Source: Candidatus Staskawiczbacteria bacterium RIFCSPHIGHO2_02_FULL_43_16
GTDB taxonomy: Bacteria > Patescibacteriota > Minisyncoccia > Minisyncoccales > Staskawiczbacteraceae
DNA length: 37,932 nt
Direction: 5' to 3'
Assembly: GCA_001821935.1 (NCBI GenBank)
Contig: MHOU01000012.1
Coordinates: 16,113-54,044, forward strand
The number at the start of each line of letters is the position of its first letter. Position 1 is the stretch's first letter. This document shows positions 1 to 9,869 of this stretch, in pieces. The notes beneath the pieces were generated by a model. It searched no databases. It saw nothing but the letters and a program-made list of their open reading frames with translations, and was not told where the DNA came from. The position numbers were made by a program, and so were the translations under genes.

Positions 1-1558
1 CCCCGCGGCCAGCCATGTTGGTGGCAATGGTTACCGCCCCCCTTTTGCCGGCCTGGGCGATAATTTCTCCCTCCTTTTCGTGATTTTTGGCATTGAGAAT
101 TTGAAATGGCACGCCGCTGACTTCCAGTAATTTTCCCATGTATTCGTTTTTTTCAACGGACCGGGTTCCCACCAGCACCGGCTGGCCTTTTTGGTGCAAT
201 TCTTTGATTTGCGCCACCACGGACTTTAATTTTCCCGCCTCGGTTTTATATATTTTATCGGGCTGGTCTTTACGCAACATGGGCCGGTGCGTTGGCACCA
301 CCATCACTTGCAATTTATACACCTTATCAAACTCTTCGGCCGAAGTTAACCCGGTTCCGGTCATGCCGGAAATTTTTTTGTATAACCGGAAATAATTTTG
401 GAAGATAATGGTTGCCAATGTTACCGATTCGGCCTGGATTTTCACCCCTTCTTTAGCCTCAACCGCCTGGTGCAACCCGGCAGACCAGCGCCGCCCGGCC
501 AGCATTCGACCGGTGAATTCATCAATGATGACCACTTCCCCATTTTTTACCACGTAATCGCGATCTTTTAAAAACAAGGTTTTGGCGCGCAGGGCGCTTT
601 CCAACTGGTGCGTTGCGGCAATATCATTTTGGCTCCAAGGGTCATTGCCCAAATGTTTGACCACCTTTTCCTGGCCTTCTTCCGTAAAAGTGGCCGTTTT
701 TAACTTTTCATCAATGGTGTAATCAATATCTTTTTGCAATGGCGCCACCACTTTGGTAAATTGATGATATTTTTCGCTGGCGTCTTCAGCGGCCCCGGAA
801 ATGATAAGCGGCACGCGGGCCTCGTCAATTAAAATGGAGTCCACTTCATCAACAATGCAAAAATTAAAGCCGCGCTGGACTTGCTGGGCCAGGTCGTAAG
901 CCATATTGTCACGCAGATAATCAAAGCCGAATTCGTGGTTGGTGCCATAGGTAATATCGGCCGCGTAAGCTTCTTTGCGGGAAACCGGTTTTAAGTAATC
1001 TTCAACCACCTTAAAGGCGCCAATAGAATCTCTCTGCTGGTCTTGCTGGGTATTTTTATATAAAGCGTCATACACAAAACCGCTCTGGTTGGTAATGCAA
1101 CCCGTGGCCATGCCCAGCGCCCCGAAAATCTGCCCCATCCACACCATGTCGCGTTTGGCCAGGTAATCGTTGACGGTAACAATGTGCACCCCTTTGCCTT
1201 CTAAGGCATTCAAATAAGCCGGCAGGGTGGCCGACAGGGTCTTGCCTTCTCCGGTGCGCATTTCAGCAATATTGCCTTTGTGAAGCACCATGCCGCCCAT
1301 CAATTGCACGTCAAAGTGGCGCTGGTTGAGGGTGCGTTTTCCGGCTTCGCGGACGGTGGCGAAAGCTTCGGGTAAAAGATTGTCCAGCGGCTCGCCCGAG
1401 GCGAGCCGCTGGCGGAATTCTTTGGTCTTTTCTTTTAACTGCTCATCTGAAAGTTTTTGTAATTCAGGCTCAAAAGCATTTATTTTTTCAACCAAAGGCT
1501 GTAGATTTTTTATCTGTTTTTGACTGGTCCCGCCAAAGATTTTTGAGAAGATTGACAT
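1..1558 (-). CDS. secA: Preprotein translocase subunit SecA, N-terminal part; C-terminus lies beyond the window edge
   Basis: Manual minus-strand translation from ATG at 1558: [15 protein letters not shown]...[32 protein letters not shown]...[20 protein letters not shown]...[12 protein letters not shown]...[13 protein letters not shown]...ATNMAGRG. Absent from the ORF track because it runs off the window. Confidence 0.96.
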   Translation of the reverse strand, partial: MSIFSKIFGGTSQKQIKNLQPLVEKINAFEPELQKLSDEQLKEKTKEFRQRLASGEPLDNLLPEAFATVREAGKRTLNQRHFDVQLMGGMVLHKGNIAEMRTGEGKTLSATLPAYLNALEGKGVHIVTVNDYLAKRDMVWMGQIFGALGMATGCITNQSGFVYDALYKNTQQDQQRDSIGAFKVVEDYLKPVSRKEAYAADITYGTNHEFGFDYLRDNMAYDLAQQVQRGFNFCIVDEVDSILIDEARVPLIISGAAEDASEKYHQFTKVVAPLQKDIDYTIDEKLKTATFTEEGQEKVVKHLGNDPWSQNDIAATHQLESALRAKTLFLKDRDYVVKNGEVVIIDEFTGRMLAGRRWSAGLHQAVEAKEGVKIQAESVTLATIIFQNYFRLYKKISGMTGTGLTSAEEFDKVYKLQVMVVPTHRPMLRKDQPDKIYKTEAGKLKSVVAQIKELHQKGQPVLVGTRSVEKNEYMGKLLEVSGVPFQILNAKNHEKEGEIIAQAGKRGAVTIATNMAGRG

Positions 1559-1591
1559 ACTACTACTTTATATAAAAATGAGGTGTTTGTA

Positions 1592-1626
1592 AACCAAAAA
1601 TCGGGCCGCGGCCCGATTTTTGGTTT
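1592..1626 (-). terminator. Intrinsic terminator-like hairpin between the HPF and secA genes
   Basis: Near-perfect palindrome AACCAAAAATCGGGCCGCGGCCCGATTTTTGGTTT; GC-rich core with A/T tracts on both sides, just downstream of the HPF stop. Confidence 0.8.
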
Positions 1627-1984
1627 AGAATATTTCTTTTCCCATCTCTTTACGAATCTTGCGGCGGGGCAGTTCAATCACTTTCAATTTATGTTTTTTA
1701 ATTTCTATTTCCAGTTCGTCTTTGGCATCAATAATGGCTTTTTGTAAATCCTCACCATGGGCTTTTGCCATCAAGTTTTTTCCCGGCAGCTGGATTTGCA
1801 GATGGGCAATAAAGAGATCTCCTTTGCGGTGGTGGTTAGTTTCTTTTTCAACCTCCACGAAAATTTCCATGGAATCTTTACCTAGTGTTTTAGCAAATTT
1901 TTCCAGCTTGCCGATTTTATCGTTGATGAATCTTTCCAAAAACCCCGTGAGTTCAAAGTTTTTTGTTTTTATTATTATTTTCAT
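1625..1984 (-). CDS. hpf: Ribosome hibernation promoting factor HPF/RaiA family (short form)
   Basis: 119 aa: MKIIIKTKNFELTGFLERFINDKIGKLEKF...VEVEKETNHHRKGDLFIAHLQIQLPGKNLMAKAHGEDLQKAIIDAKDELEIEIKKHK; typical RaiA/HPF pattern. Confidence 0.9.
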   Translation of the reverse strand: MKIIIKTKNFELTGFLERFINDKIGKLEKFAKTLGKDSMEIFVEVEKETNHHRKGDLFIAHLQIQLPGKNLMAKAHGEDLQKAIIDAKDELEIEIKKHKLKVIELPRRKIRKEMGKEIF

Positions 1985-1990
1985 TTTGCT

Positions 1991-2074
1991 AGGGTTTAGG
2001 GGTTAGGGTCTAGGGGCTAGTCAACGCACCGACGTACGTTTTTACTATACCCTATCCCCTAGACGCTAGACCCT
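1991..2074. repeat. Degenerate G-rich intergenic repeat with imperfect inverted arms
   Basis: Two tandem 14-mers AGGGTTTAGGGGTT / AGGGTCTAGGGGCT (1991-2018). A partly complementary arm CCCTATCCCCTAGACGCTAGACCCT lies about 30 nt downstream (2050-2074). Confidence 0.6.
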
Positions 2075-2077
2075 TTT

Positions 2078-3040
2078 TTATTCTAAATATTGCACCTCCA
2101 TTTCCAACACTATCCCGTATTTATTTTTGACGTTATTCTTTACCATATCTATCAAGGCCAGCACATCTTTGGCTTTGGCGCCCCCTAAATTCACGATATA
2201 GTTTGAATGCTTTTGGGAAATTTGCGCCCGCCCCACTTTTTTGCCCGCCAACCCCGCGCCGATAATAAACCAAGCGGCCGGAACAATAGGAAAGGGGTCT
2301 TGTTTTACTTTGTCGGCGAATTCACTTTGGAATATGGGGGCCAAATCTTTGACCGCCACATTTTTAAATACGCTGCCGGCGTTGGGATATTCCAGGGGAT
2401 GCTTTTCTTTGCGATAGTCTTTGCGCGAATTGGAAATTTCTTTCAGTTTTTTCTTATTGCCCTTTTTCAGTTTCACTTGAGCCGATAATACTACCCAATT
2501 TTTACGCTTAAAAATAGAAGACCGGTAAGAAAACCCAGATTCGCCATTAGATAATTTTCGCAAGTTAAACTGATCATCTAAAGCCCGGACGCTGACAATA
2601 GTATCTTTCATTTCTCCGCCAAAGGCTCCGGCATTTCCCCGAATACCACCGCCAAAAGTGCCAGGCAGCCCGCCAGCCCATTCCAGTCCTTGCAAAGATT
2701 TGCTGATGGAAAAATCTATCACCTTGCCCAACACCGCCCCGGCCGGCGCTTCAACCACGTTATTCTTTTTCAAAACCACGGGACTAGTTACCTGGTTTTT
2801 CACCACCAATCCCCTAACCCCGCTGTCCGAAACCAGCAAATTACTGCCTCCGCCCATGACAAACACGGGAAGCTTTATTTTTTTGGCGGTTTTTATGGCG
2901 CGCAGTATTTCTTTCTGGGTGGTGGCCGGTAAAAAATATTCAGCCGGACCGCCGATGTTAAAGGTAGTGTGGGCCGCCAACGGCACCTGTTTTTTTACGC
3001 CCGGCAGTTCTTTTTTTAACATTTCAAATGTCTTATCCAT
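2078..3040 (-). CDS. murB: UDP-N-acetylenolpyruvoylglucosamine reductase MurB
   Basis: 320 aa: HTTFNIGGPAEYFLPATTQKEIL...VMGGGSNLLVSDSGVRGLVV...GLEWAGGLPGTFGGGIRGNAGAFGGEM...YRSSIFK...NAGSVFKN. Confidence 0.94.
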   Translation of the reverse strand: MDKTFEMLKKELPGVKKQVPLAAHTTFNIGGPAEYFLPATTQKEILRAIKTAKKIKLPVFVMGGGSNLLVSDSGVRGLVVKNQVTSPVVLKKNNVVEAPAGAVLGKVIDFSISKSLQGLEWAGGLPGTFGGGIRGNAGAFGGEMKDTIVSVRALDDQFNLRKLSNGESGFSYRSSIFKRKNWVVLSAQVKLKKGNKKKLKEISNSRKDYRKEKHPLEYPNAGSVFKNVAVKDLAPIFQSEFADKVKQDPFPIVPAAWFIIGAGLAGKKVGRAQISQKHSNYIVNLGGAKAKDVLALIDMVKNNVKNKYGIVLEMEVQYLE

Positions 3041-4721
3041 TCGTTTGCAAAAGAGCGTTTATTTTTGTCCGCGTTAAAATCCCCACAAATCCGGTTTGCA
3101 AAATACTGTATTTTTTTTGAAAGCGGATGGCCGCGGCTTTGGTGAAACTACCAAAAGTTCCCGTTACCAGGCCCTGGGGGTAAATGTCGGCTCCCTGCAA
3201 GGTTAAAAATTCCTGCAAGCAACGCACTTGGGCATTATTTAAAACTCCCACATACAAGTTGGCCGTCAGGGCGGCGCAAGAAACCGAAACAGAACTGCCT
3301 GATTGCAGGGCTTGCAGTGTTGCAATTTGCTTTTTGAGAGATTCAATTTGATTCAGCAATTGCTGGATCAAAACCGAGTCTTCTTCTTGAATCTGGCCGG
3401 AAATGGAGACTTTGAACGTGTACGGATAAGTAAATTCCGCGCTGGAAAAGCCGGCAGTTTTATTTTGCAGTAACGGAATAATAATCAGCGAACTGTATTG
3501 CTCGCCAAAATTTTCAATGGAAATTTTGCCTTTTTGGTTTTTATCCAGCGCCAAAAACTTTACCGTATAATTATTATTCTTGTCAAAAATAATATAGGGC
3601 ACCTTGAAATTCACGCCCGGCAAACCGGAAAATTCCAATGTTAAATTACCGTTCCCACCAATGATTTTTTGCCAATTGCCCGCCCAGTTTTTGATCACAT
3701 TGGTTACCGAAAGCGAACTATTGCCCGTTAACGGCAAAAAATTCAAGGTGGGGCTTACCCGTAAATTCTGGAGGTTTTGGCTCAGGTAACAATACTTGGT
3801 ATTGCCAGAGCAATTATTAACAATATTAGCTATCGTCCAATGGGTAAAAATGTCGGCGAACGTTTCTTTATAACCGTTTGCCGCCAATATTTCATTGATA
3901 CTGGCAATGCCCGTAGATTTTGATTGCAACGAATCCGACAACATATTGATGCCGTAATGATCAACCAGGTAATGCATAAAGACCGTGGCAACGCCATAAT
4001 CATATTTATTTTCCTGCCATTCGGTAATGGAATCGGAGGGGTTGGCCAAAAAGTCCCGCACCCTTTTTTGCAAATTACTGCCCTCATAAACACTATCGTA
4101 CCCCAAAATGGTCGGGGCATAATCGGCCCGAGCTTCGTTAAGCCACGTGTCTTCAGTAACTCCCTGGAGGCGGTCTTTTTGATTGAAGGTAATTAAATGG
4201 GTGAACTCATGAGCCAGAAAGTGTTTTGCCCGGGGGTTTTCAATGTGGGACAAAGAAAGATACATCATTTCCCGCTCATTGGAACTGGGGACTTGGAGTT
4301 TCAGATATTCGTCGGCTGAACGAAAATACCCGGCCGACCCATCTTTCATGGCATGAAACAACACGGTAATTTTACTATCTCCGTCAACACCGGGACGCCA
4401 CTCTGATCCGAACACCGAAGTCAGCGTAGGGTAAATATTGTTATTAAATTCCGAGGCCAGAAAATCCAAATTGGCCAAAATTTCAGTTTGTTTTGCAAAT
4501 ACCTGCGCATCCCACCAGCCTTTCTCAACATAAATATAAAGATTTTGGGTATTGCGCACTAAAACAGCTTGAACTCTGCTATTTTCAAAAACCTCAAATT
4601 TTTGCTCAACATTAAAAGTGGCTGTGTCTCCAACAGTAGCGGCAAAAACACCTGGCGCAAAAACCAGGGATAAAAAAATCCCTAAAAAGAGGATGCTATT
4701 TTTTACACGTTTACTATTCAT
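3033..4721 (-). CDS. Secreted HExxH metallopeptidase-like protein with C-terminal peptidoglycan-binding domain
   Basis: Signal peptide MNSKRVKNSILFLGIFLSLVFAPGVFA; HEFTHLI followed by WLNEARADYA; coiled-coil stretch; C-terminal PG_binding_1-like repeat (VRCLQEFLTLQGADIYPQGLVTGTFGSFTKAAAIRFQKKY). Overlaps the murB start by 8 bp. Confidence 0.8.
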   Translation of the reverse strand: MNSKRVKNSILFLGIFLSLVFAPGVFAATVGDTATFNVEQKFEVFENSRVQAVLVRNTQNLYIYVEKGWWDAQVFAKQTEILANLDFLASEFNNNIYPTLTSVFGSEWRPGVDGDSKITVLFHAMKDGSAGYFRSADEYLKLQVPSSNEREMMYLSLSHIENPRAKHFLAHEFTHLITFNQKDRLQGVTEDTWLNEARADYAPTILGYDSVYEGSNLQKRVRDFLANPSDSITEWQENKYDYGVATVFMHYLVDHYGINMLSDSLQSKSTGIASINEILAANGYKETFADIFTHWTIANIVNNCSGNTKYCYLSQNLQNLRVSPTLNFLPLTGNSSLSVTNVIKNWAGNWQKIIGGNGNLTLEFSGLPGVNFKVPYIIFDKNNNYTVKFLALDKNQKGKISIENFGEQYSSLIIIPLLQNKTAGFSSAEFTYPYTFKVSISGQIQEEDSVLIQQLLNQIESLKKQIATLQALQSGSSVSVSCAALTANLYVGVLNNAQVRCLQEFLTLQGADIYPQGLVTGTFGSFTKAAAIRFQKKYSILQTGFVGILTRTKINALLQTNG

Positions 4722-4748
4722 GAGTTACATTCTATCACATGCCCGCCA

Positions 4749-6599
4749 TTATTTGTAGTATGGAATAATCTGCTTCAAAGCAACCACTAATTCTTCTGGT
4801 TTGCCATTTTGTAAAATCCCCCTTAATCCTATCATGTGTTTTTCCATATCAGAAAAATTACTCTTGGACATTTTCGCCATGAATATTTTTTTGTTTTGAG
4901 TAACCATGGTTCCCTCTTCAGCCGTCAGGATTTCTTCAAACAATTTTTCCCCGGGGCGCAGGCCGATAAAGGTGATGGCAATATCCACATCCGGCTTAAA
5001 GCCGGATAGGCGTATCATGTCTTTGGCCAAATCTAAAATCATAATTTGCTTGCCCATGTCTAAAACAAACACTTCCCCACCCCGACCCATGGCCGCAGCT
5101 TGCATGACTAATAGGCAGGCCTCTGAGGTCAGCATGAAATACCTTTGCATATCCCGATGGGTAACTTCCACCGGCCCGCCTCGTTTTATCTGTTCCCGAA
5201 AAGTCGGGATGACGCTTCCGCGACTATCTAACACATTTCCAAACCTTACCGATATGAATTTGGTCTGATTTTTTACATTATATGCCTGACATATCATTTC
5301 TCCCAGGCGCTTAGTAGCACCCATGACGGAAGTGGGATTAACAGCTTTATCCGTGGAAATAAAAATAAAGGTTCCAACGTGGTGCTCAACCGAAGCCTTA
5401 GCCAATACTTCGGTCCCGAAGACATTATTTTTTACCGCCTCTTCCGGTTGTGCTTCCATTAATGGAACATGCTTGTAGGCGGCCGCGTGGAATACGATAT
5501 CGGGCCGGTGTTCTTTAAAAACCATTCCCATTTTTTCAGCATCATTTACGTCCGCCACTAGCGACTGAAGGCAGAGCTCCGAAAAACTGTGCTTTAATTC
5601 TTTTGAAATATTGAATATTCCGGTTTCATCCTGATCAAGGCATACCAGCAGCGATGGCTTAAATTTTGCCACCTGGCGAGCCAATTCAGAACCAATGGAA
5701 CCGGCCGCCCCGGTGATAAGCACCACGTTATTTTTTATGAATTGATCTATCTGTTTTTTATCCAAATCTATCGCAGACCGCCCCAATAAATCTTCTGCGT
5801 CAACATTTTTCAAATTTTTAAAAGAAACTTTTCCGCTGATAATCTCATGGATGGGCGGCGCCATTTTAATTTTACGCAGCCCCGCACTCCGGCCCAATTC
5901 AACTACCTGCCGGATAACCTTGTTACCAGCCGAAGGGATAGCAACAATTAACTGCTTTATTCCTTCATGCCGCACAATTTCCGGAATTTGCGAAAGCTTA
6001 CCCAACACCTTAACCCCATGTATTTTTATGCCTTGTTTCATTTTGCTGTCGTCTACAAAGCCAACAGGGACATAAGGGGAAGCGGCAAGCGAAAGCATGC
6101 TGCGCAGAATCTGTTCACCAGCATCGCCTGCCCCCACAATCAATGTTTTTTCTTTATTTGCTGTTATGTTGGATTGAAAAAGTCGCAAGTAAATTTTTTT
6201 AGAGAAACGCACACCGGCACAAAGTATAAATACCAACCCATAGCTGACGAAAATGGTTGATCGAGGAAAATCCTTAAATCCCGAAAAATCTTTTGACAAG
6301 TAAATCGCGATGGCCAAAAAAACAAAAGAGGCAGTAGTGGCGCGAAAGAGTGAAATAATTTCACTGGTACTGGCGTATGATAATGAAAAAAAGTATAGTT
6401 TTTGCAGATAAAATATGGGAATGACAAAAACGATTGCCAAGCCAATCATAGTGAAAATAAATGAGGAATACTGCGCAGGCAAATGCCCGTCAAAGCGAAT
6501 TAAAAAAGATAACCATACAGAAAGCGCGATGACAAGCATGTCAACCGTTACAAAAAAAATCAAGCGAGTGGTTGCGGTCTTTTTAAAAGGATTAAACAT
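4749..6599 (-). CDS. Membrane-bound nucleoside-diphosphate sugar 4,6-dehydratase, CapD/FlaA1/PglF/WbpM family
   Basis: 616 aa: N-terminal TM helices, CoA-binding-like Rossmann domain (LIVGAGDAGEQILR), then VLITGAAGSIGSELARQ...AAYKHVPLMEAQPEEAVKNNVFGT...STDKAVNPTSVMGATKRLGE...LRPGEKLFEEIL. Confidence 0.93.
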   Translation of the reverse strand: MFNPFKKTATTRLIFFVTVDMLVIALSVWLSFLIRFDGHLPAQYSSFIFTMIGLAIVFVIPIFYLQKLYFFSLSYASTSEIISLFRATTASFVFLAIAIYLSKDFSGFKDFPRSTIFVSYGLVFILCAGVRFSKKIYLRLFQSNITANKEKTLIVGAGDAGEQILRSMLSLAASPYVPVGFVDDSKMKQGIKIHGVKVLGKLSQIPEIVRHEGIKQLIVAIPSAGNKVIRQVVELGRSAGLRKIKMAPPIHEIISGKVSFKNLKNVDAEDLLGRSAIDLDKKQIDQFIKNNVVLITGAAGSIGSELARQVAKFKPSLLVCLDQDETGIFNISKELKHSFSELCLQSLVADVNDAEKMGMVFKEHRPDIVFHAAAYKHVPLMEAQPEEAVKNNVFGTEVLAKASVEHHVGTFIFISTDKAVNPTSVMGATKRLGEMICQAYNVKNQTKFISVRFGNVLDSRGSVIPTFREQIKRGGPVEVTHRDMQRYFMLTSEACLLVMQAAAMGRGGEVFVLDMGKQIMILDLAKDMIRLSGFKPDVDIAITFIGLRPGEKLFEEILTAEEGTMVTQNKKIFMAKMSKSNFSDMEKHMIGLRGILQNGKPEELVVALKQIIPYYK

Positions 6600-7728
6600 T
6601 TTTAAAAAAACTTTTAACTTGTGCGACCATATAATCCATTTCTTTTTTGGTTAAATCGGGATACATGGGCAGGCTCAACACTTTATCGCAAATAGCTTCA
6701 GTAGCCGGCAAATCCCCTTTTTTATAACCGAATGTTTCCTGGTAGAAACTGGTCAGGTGAACCGAGTCATAATATACTTTAGCAAAGATGCCATTTGCGT
6801 TAACGTGTTTTTTGAGTGCATCACGCACGGTTTTTCCGCCGGTCAGGATAATGGTGTAGGTTTGATACATGTGAAAATAAGGGCTGGGGACTTCCGGCAC
6901 CACAACGCCGTCAATGGCAGATAATTTTTTATTCAAATATTGGACATTTTTCCGCCTCATAGCAATAACCTTTCCTAATTTTTTAAACTGGGCTATGCCC
7001 AGAGCCGCCGTAATGTTAGACATCCTAAAATTATATCCCAACATAACATAATCCATATACTTGGTGGAAGAAAAATAATTTTCCGTTTCCAAGCGGCCAT
7101 GAGATCTTATAAGTTTTAACTTTTCAAAAATATCTTTATTATCGGTCACCACCATTCCACCTTCTCCGGTAGTAATTACTTTTGAACCACAAAAACTGAA
7201 GACGGCCGAGTCTCCAAAGCTGCCGGCTTTTTTGTTGCCTATTTTGGCGCCCAACGACTGGGCAGCGTCTTCTATAAGCAGAAGCTTATGTTTTTTGGCT
7301 ATTTTTTTAATTGCTTCAATTTGGCAAGCACAGCCACCGTAATGTACGGGCATGATGGCCTTGGTTTTTTTGGTTATTTTCTTTTCCAGCAAAGCCGGGT
7401 CTATACCAAAGTGCTTTTCTTCTATTTCAGCAAACACCGGCTTGGCGCCAACCATCACCACCGCGTTAGCCGTGGCCACAAAAGTATCTGAGGGCACAAT
7501 AACTTCATCTCCCGGACCGAATCCGTACGCAATCATGAGGGCGTGCAGGGCCGAAGTTCCGGAATTTACCGCCACGGCATATTTCCGGCCAATATATTTT
7601 GCCACCATCTTTTCTAACTCCTGAACCTTCGGCCCAATCGCCCAATTCATACCGCTTTTAATCACTTCGCTGACAGCCTTTATATCATCGGCATCCGTAT
7701 AAGTTTTAAATAAAGGAATGTTAGGCAT
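6592..7728 (-). CDS. DegT/DnrJ/EryC1/StrS-family PLP aminotransferase (PglE-like)
   Basis: 378 aa: YAVAVNSGTSALHALMIAYGFGPGDEVIVPSDTFVATANAV...IEDAAQSLGAKIGNKKAGSFGDSAVFSFCGSKVITTGEGGMVVTD (Lys present). Confidence 0.93.
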   Translation of the reverse strand: MPNIPLFKTYTDADDIKAVSEVIKSGMNWAIGPKVQELEKMVAKYIGRKYAVAVNSGTSALHALMIAYGFGPGDEVIVPSDTFVATANAVVMVGAKPVFAEIEEKHFGIDPALLEKKITKKTKAIMPVHYGGCACQIEAIKKIAKKHKLLLIEDAAQSLGAKIGNKKAGSFGDSAVFSFCGSKVITTGEGGMVVTDNKDIFEKLKLIRSHGRLETENYFSSTKYMDYVMLGYNFRMSNITAALGIAQFKKLGKVIAMRRKNVQYLNKKLSAIDGVVVPEVPSPYFHMYQTYTIILTGGKTVRDALKKHVNANGIFAKVYYDSVHLTSFYQETFGYKKGDLPATEAICDKVLSLPMYPDLTKKEMDYMVAQVKSFFKNV

Positions 7729-8125
7729 TTTTTATATTTCGAATTACTTTCGCTGGAATGCCAAATGCCACCACATTAGCCGGGATATCTTTATTAACAA
7801 AACTGTGAGCGCCGATAATGGAATTCTCTCCGATGGTTACTCCGGGCATAATAGTAGAGTGGGTTCCAATCTTACAATTTTTTTTCAAGGTAACCGTCCC
7901 CTTTTTATCATCAATGGTAGAGATAGAATAAACAGAACAGTGTGACCCTATTTGGACAAAATCCTCAATAATTATGCCATGATTGGCGGCAATAAATGTA
8001 AATGCTCCGATGTCCGTTTTTTCTCCCATAGTAAAATTTTCCACATGGCTCACCATCCAACCATATTTAGTTGGTTTCATATTTTCAATAACTGGTCTTT
8101 GCCAGTTTTTAAATCTATTTTCCAT
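7721..8125 (-). CDS. Left-handed beta-helix (hexapeptide repeat) acyltransferase
   Basis: 134 aa with hexapeptide pattern: IGAFTFIAANHGIIIEDFVQIGSHCSVYS...KIGTHSTIMPGVTIGENSIIGAHSFVNKDIPANVVAFGIPAKVIRNI. Confidence 0.88.
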   Translation of the reverse strand: MENRFKNWQRPVIENMKPTKYGWMVSHVENFTMGEKTDIGAFTFIAANHGIIIEDFVQIGSHCSVYSISTIDDKKGTVTLKKNCKIGTHSTIMPGVTIGENSIIGAHSFVNKDIPANVVAFGIPAKVIRNIKNA

Positions 8126-8130
8126 TGAGA

Positions 8131-8739
8131 TTATACGAAAGAGTCATTCACGCCATCTTTGCCGTAAACTCCTTCGTGGGTAATTAGTATTATATAAAAT
8201 GTTTTAAGAATAATTTTTATATCTAGCCATAGCGACCAATTTTCAACATACCACACGTCCAGTTTTATCCTTTCCTCCCATGAAATTGCGTTTCTGCCAT
8301 GAATTAATGCCCAGCCTGCCAGCCCGGGCCTCACTAACAGCCGCTTTTTCTGAAAATCATTATATTTTTCAATTTGATACATCATGGTTGGCCGAGGACC
8401 AACGATGCTCATTTCTCCCTTGAGAACATTGACCAATTGGGGAAATTCATCTATGCCCCATTTTCTTAAAAATTTTCCGACACGGGTGATTCTCTCGTCG
8501 TCACTTGCAACCGTATAGCCCAATCCCTGGTTAATCGCGCCATGAACCATCGTTCTAAATTTAAGCGGGTAAAAAGGTTTTCCATTTTTACCGCCTCGCT
8601 CATACCCAAAAAAAACCGGGCCATCAGAATCATTTTTAATCAAAATGGCAACCACAACAAATAAAGGGAATAAAACAATTAATCCCGCAAGAGCGATGCA
8701 AATATCAAAAATCCTTTTTATAATTACTTTAATTTCCAT
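8131..8739 (-). CDS. Undecaprenyl-phosphate sugar-phosphate transferase (PglC/WcaJ C-terminal family)
   Basis: 202 aa: KRIFDICIALAGLIVLFPLFVVVAILIKNDSDGPVFFGYERGGKNGKPFYPLKFRTMV...RVGKFLRKWGIDEFPQLVNVLKGEMSIVGPRPTM...RPGLAGWALIHGRN. Confidence 0.93.
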   Translation of the reverse strand: MEIKVIIKRIFDICIALAGLIVLFPLFVVVAILIKNDSDGPVFFGYERGGKNGKPFYPLKFRTMVHGAINQGLGYTVASDDERITRVGKFLRKWGIDEFPQLVNVLKGEMSIVGPRPTMMYQIEKYNDFQKKRLLVRPGLAGWALIHGRNAISWEERIKLDVWYVENWSLWLDIKIILKTFYIILITHEGVYGKDGVNDSFV

Positions 8740-9869
8740 GCAAGCTGTTGCTCCATCTTATCAAAAACTAGCCTTTCGTCAAACTCGCATTCGGCTTTTT
8801 CCCGACCGGCCAGCCCCATAGCCTGCGCTTTTTGGGGGTCTGCAAGAAGATTGATTATGGCTTCTGCTAATTTTTGGGAATTTTTGACGGAAACCAACAA
8901 CCCGGTTACCCCCGGTTCTACCGCACCCCGACAGCCCCGGATATTGCTGGCAATCACCGGCAACCCCATGGCCGATGCCTCCAGAATGCTATGAGAGAAA
9001 CCTTCCCGATGGCTGGGTAGCACAAAAATATCCATAACCGCAAAAATTTCGTCAATATCAGTACGCTCGCCCAAAAAAATAATATGTTTGCCCTTGGCGG
9101 CGGCAATATCAATGCTGTCTTTCTTTTTTACATCATCTGATCCAGCGATCAAAAGCACGGTTTCAGGAAATGCTGCCAATACCATGCTGAATGCTTCAAA
9201 CAATTCGGTGTAGCCTTTTTCTTTTACCAATCTGGCGACGATGCCAATTACTGTTTTCCCCTGTCCAATACCCAAGGCTTCTTTTTTTACCCGGATAAAT
9301 TCTGGACTGAATCTGGCAGGGTTAAAACGTTCAATACTAATTCCATCACCAATATAATCGGCCCAACCAGGTTTAACAATCCGCTCTTTTTGGGCGGTTT
9401 CAAAATCTTCAATATTCCAGAAAAATACAAAATTAGAACAACTGGCCGCGATTTTTTCCACCCACACAAAAAACCTTCTTTTCAAAGGTGGCGTATTTTC
9501 ATGAAAGTAAAATCCGAAGATAGTATTGAGTACCACGGGCGTGCCCGCCAAACGCGCGGCCAACTGTCCCAAAAGGCCGGGCTTGGGGGTAAAGGTAAAC
9601 ACCGCATCAAATTTTTGTTGCTTAAAATAAAAAAACATCCTAATCAGAGAAACTAAATCCGAAAACGGAGTAAAAACACCACGGTTAATTTTTATTTCTT
9701 TTATAACAATCCCCTCCTTTCTTAACGGCTCAACCCAAAAACCCGGAGAGCAAATGGTTTGCACCTCATATCCCTTTTCCTGCCAATACCTTATTTGAGG
9801 AAGTAAAATGAATTTTAACGTAATATCAGCCGCCGCCACCAAACAAATTTTAGTTTTTTTCTTTTGCAT
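8724..9869 (-). CDS. Glycosyltransferase family 4 (PglA-like position)
   Basis: 381 aa: GT-B fold motifs GIVARLVKEKGYTELFEAF...LPSHREGFSHSILEASAMGLPVIASNIRGCRGAVEPGVTGLLV. Confidence 0.9.
   Translation of the reverse strand: MQKKKTKICLVAAADITLKFILLPQIRYWQEKGYEVQTICSPGFWVEPLRKEGIVIKEIKINRGVFTPFSDLVSLIRMFFYFKQQKFDAVFTFTPKPGLLGQLAARLAGTPVVLNTIFGFYFHENTPPLKRRFFVWVEKIAASCSNFVFFWNIEDFETAQKERIVKPGWADYIGDGISIERFNPARFSPEFIRVKKEALGIGQGKTVIGIVARLVKEKGYTELFEAFSMVLAAFPETVLLIAGSDDVKKKDSIDIAAAKGKHIIFLGERTDIDEIFAVMDIFVLPSHREGFSHSILEASAMGLPVIASNIRGCRGAVEPGVTGLLVSVKNSQKLAEAIINLLADPQKAQAMGLAGREKAECEFDERLVFDKMEQQLAWKLK

Noticed and set aside
1659-2006. 115-aa plus-strand ORF over hpf
   Set aside because: Antisense shadow of a conserved gene; composition reflects reverse-complemented codons.
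2658-3077. 139-aa plus-strand ORF over murB
   Set aside because: Antisense to strongly conserved murB coding; no recognisable domain or translation signals.
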